A stretch of DNA of 22,703 nucleotides from a virus: IMG/VR virus record IMGVR_UViG_3300046799_000049, positions 1 to 22,703 of that record, one strand, 5' to 3'. The notes beneath the pieces are model-generated. The model saw nothing but the letters and a program-made list of their open reading frames with translations. It was not told the DNA's origin and did no database searches. Position 1 is the first letter of the stretch. The number at the start of each line of letters is the position of its first letter. Below, piece after piece: positions 22,028 to 22,703 of this stretch. The position numbers were made by a program, and so were the translations under genes.

Positions 22028-22329
22028 GTGCGCCTCCACGGCCTGTAGCCACGCGTGCCTGCGCCGAGCCTGGGCCGCGGCCGCATGTCGTAGCGCCGCT
22101 CGCGTGTGCCCAGCTCGACGGCCTCGCGCATGCCGTTGTCGATGAACTGAGCGAGCGCCATGGCGCTGCTGCCGAATCTCGACCCGCGCAACAGCCTGCC
22201 GGGGATGGCGACCTCGAAGCGCAGCAGCACCGTGTCGCGCATCGGGTCCATGCACTCGCCGAGCATGCGAATGTTATCCGCGAGCTCCCATGGGTACGCG
22301 TGCGCGAGGCTCTGCGTCCTGATGCTCAT
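22024..22329 (-). CDS. Unknown small protein downstream of RusA
   Basis: A 101-residue protein. It has a mixed N-terminal part (LAHAYPWELADNIRMLGECMDPMRDTVLLRFEVAIPG), a helix (SAMALAQFIDNGMREAVEL) and an Arg/Pro-rich C-terminal tail, RERRYDMRPRPRLGAGTRGYR, which could contact nucleic acid. ATG 22329 overlaps the RusA stop (ATGA), with AGGAAGG nearby upstream. The frame upstream to 22623 is only the shadow of RusA. No family recognised; its coupling to RusA hints at a DNA-related role. Confidence 0.65.
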   Translation of the reverse strand: MSIRTQSLAHAYPWELADNIRMLGECMDPMRDTVLLRFEVAIPGRLLRGSRFGSSAMALAQFIDNGMREAVELGTRERRYDMRPRPRLGAGTRGYRPWRRT

Positions 22330-22703
22330 GTCCGCCTCGCCTTCCTGCTCAGCGCCACGCTCTCCACGCTCATGCCCGCGCGTCGGCTCGCTCTCTGCTT
22401 CACCGGCCAGTCGCCGATGCGCGTGATGTGCACGACCACGTACGGCTGCACGAGCGGGTCCACGCGCTTGGTTACGCGCCCGTCCATCACCTGGTTGTCG
22501 TCGCGATAGGCCACGCCGTTCAGGGCGTCGCTCACCGCCTTGCCGAGGTTGTCCCAGTCGCGCGTGGCGTAGTTCGGCAGCACGCACGTCACGTGCAGTT
22601 CGTACGCACCGTCGAGCCGCCATGAGCCGCCGAGCCTCAGCGCTGCCGTGTCGCGCACCAGCGCTTCGAAGTGCCGCGTGTCGACGCGCGTGAGGTATCG
22701 CCC
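22326..22703 (-). CDS. rusA: RusA-family Holliday-junction resolvase (partial, start beyond window)
   Basis: 125 residues are visible, and the frame is open to the right edge, so the start lies outside. The fragment holds the family core: a central RDWDNLGKAVSDALNG segment, then YRDDNQV. These contain the acidic residues that bind metal in E. coli RusA (two in RDxDN, one in the DDNQV block) and the conserved Lys. RusA cuts four-way junctions symmetrically, resolving recombination intermediates and branched replicating phage DNA before packaging. A GTG at 22658 is possible but would drop residues that read as part of the domain (RVDTRHFEAL). It heads the visible gene cluster. Confidence 0.9.
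   Translation of the reverse strand, partial: GRYLTRVDTRHFEALVRDTAALRLGGSWRLDGAYELHVTCVLPNYATRDWDNLGKAVSDALNGVAYRDDNQVMDGRVTKRVDPLVQPYVVVHITRIGDWPVKQRASRRAGMSVESVALSRKARRT

Noticed and set aside
1-22703. CRISPR arrays, tRNA or rRNA genes, insertion sequences, integrase and att sites
   Set aside because: I looked for spaced repeats, cloverleaf-like segments and transposase or integrase motifs and found none; nearly all bases are in coupled protein genes.

Overview
The window is a GC-rich stretch of a tailed-phage (or prophage) genome, Caudoviricetes. Every gene I can support lies on the minus strand, so the map reads from the right edge (upstream) to the left edge (downstream). The module order is short-tailed (podovirus-like). 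Terminase, portal, scaffold, capsid, head-tail adaptor, a large nozzle/propeller-like tail protein and three internal-virion (ejection) candidates follow one another, and I see no tail tube, tail sheath or tape-measure gene. The host is probably a high-GC Gram-negative bacterium. The cargo lipoprotein at 16469-16924 looks like the many Cys-rich, lipobox plus CGDDGG lipoproteins of Myxococcota and relatives, so a myxobacterial or deltaproteobacterial host is my inference, not proof.

Right part (about 19129-22703): a RusA-type Holliday-junction resolvase cut by the window edge is followed by ten small genes, most overlapping by 1-8 bases (ATGA, GTGA or TGATG junctions). They include a signal-peptide-bearing SLT-type lytic transglycosylase (probable lysis enzyme), a two-CxxC putative zinc protein, a GNAT-like protein, and two single-span membrane miniproteins of 43 and 32 residues. 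The others are unrecognised. Middle right (17077-19125): small and large terminase subunits.

Centre (16361-17076): the only two real gaps in the map flank a lone lipoprotein gene. The upstream gap has a 9-bp perfect hairpin after terL and an imperfect tandem repeat. The downstream gap has a good TTGACA promoter-like element facing the head genes. This looks like an independently expressed cargo (moron) gene inserted between the packaging and head operons.

Left part (1-16360): a small unknown gene, portal, scaffold, major capsid protein, a small probable decoration protein, head-tail adaptor, a small beta-rich structural protein, a 1046-residue nozzle-like protein, three ejection-type proteins (one Gln/Ala/Gly-rich, one coiled-coil, one 1023-residue with glycine-rich amphipathic or membrane-like segments), a 135-residue probable structural protein, a LamG/concanavalin-like protein (candidate receptor-binding or decoration protein), and a gene cut by the left edge. 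Most junctions are coupled by overlaps or by a Shine-Dalgarno inside the end of the preceding gene, which suggests one long late transcript. All functional calls come from reading motifs and gene order; no database search was run.
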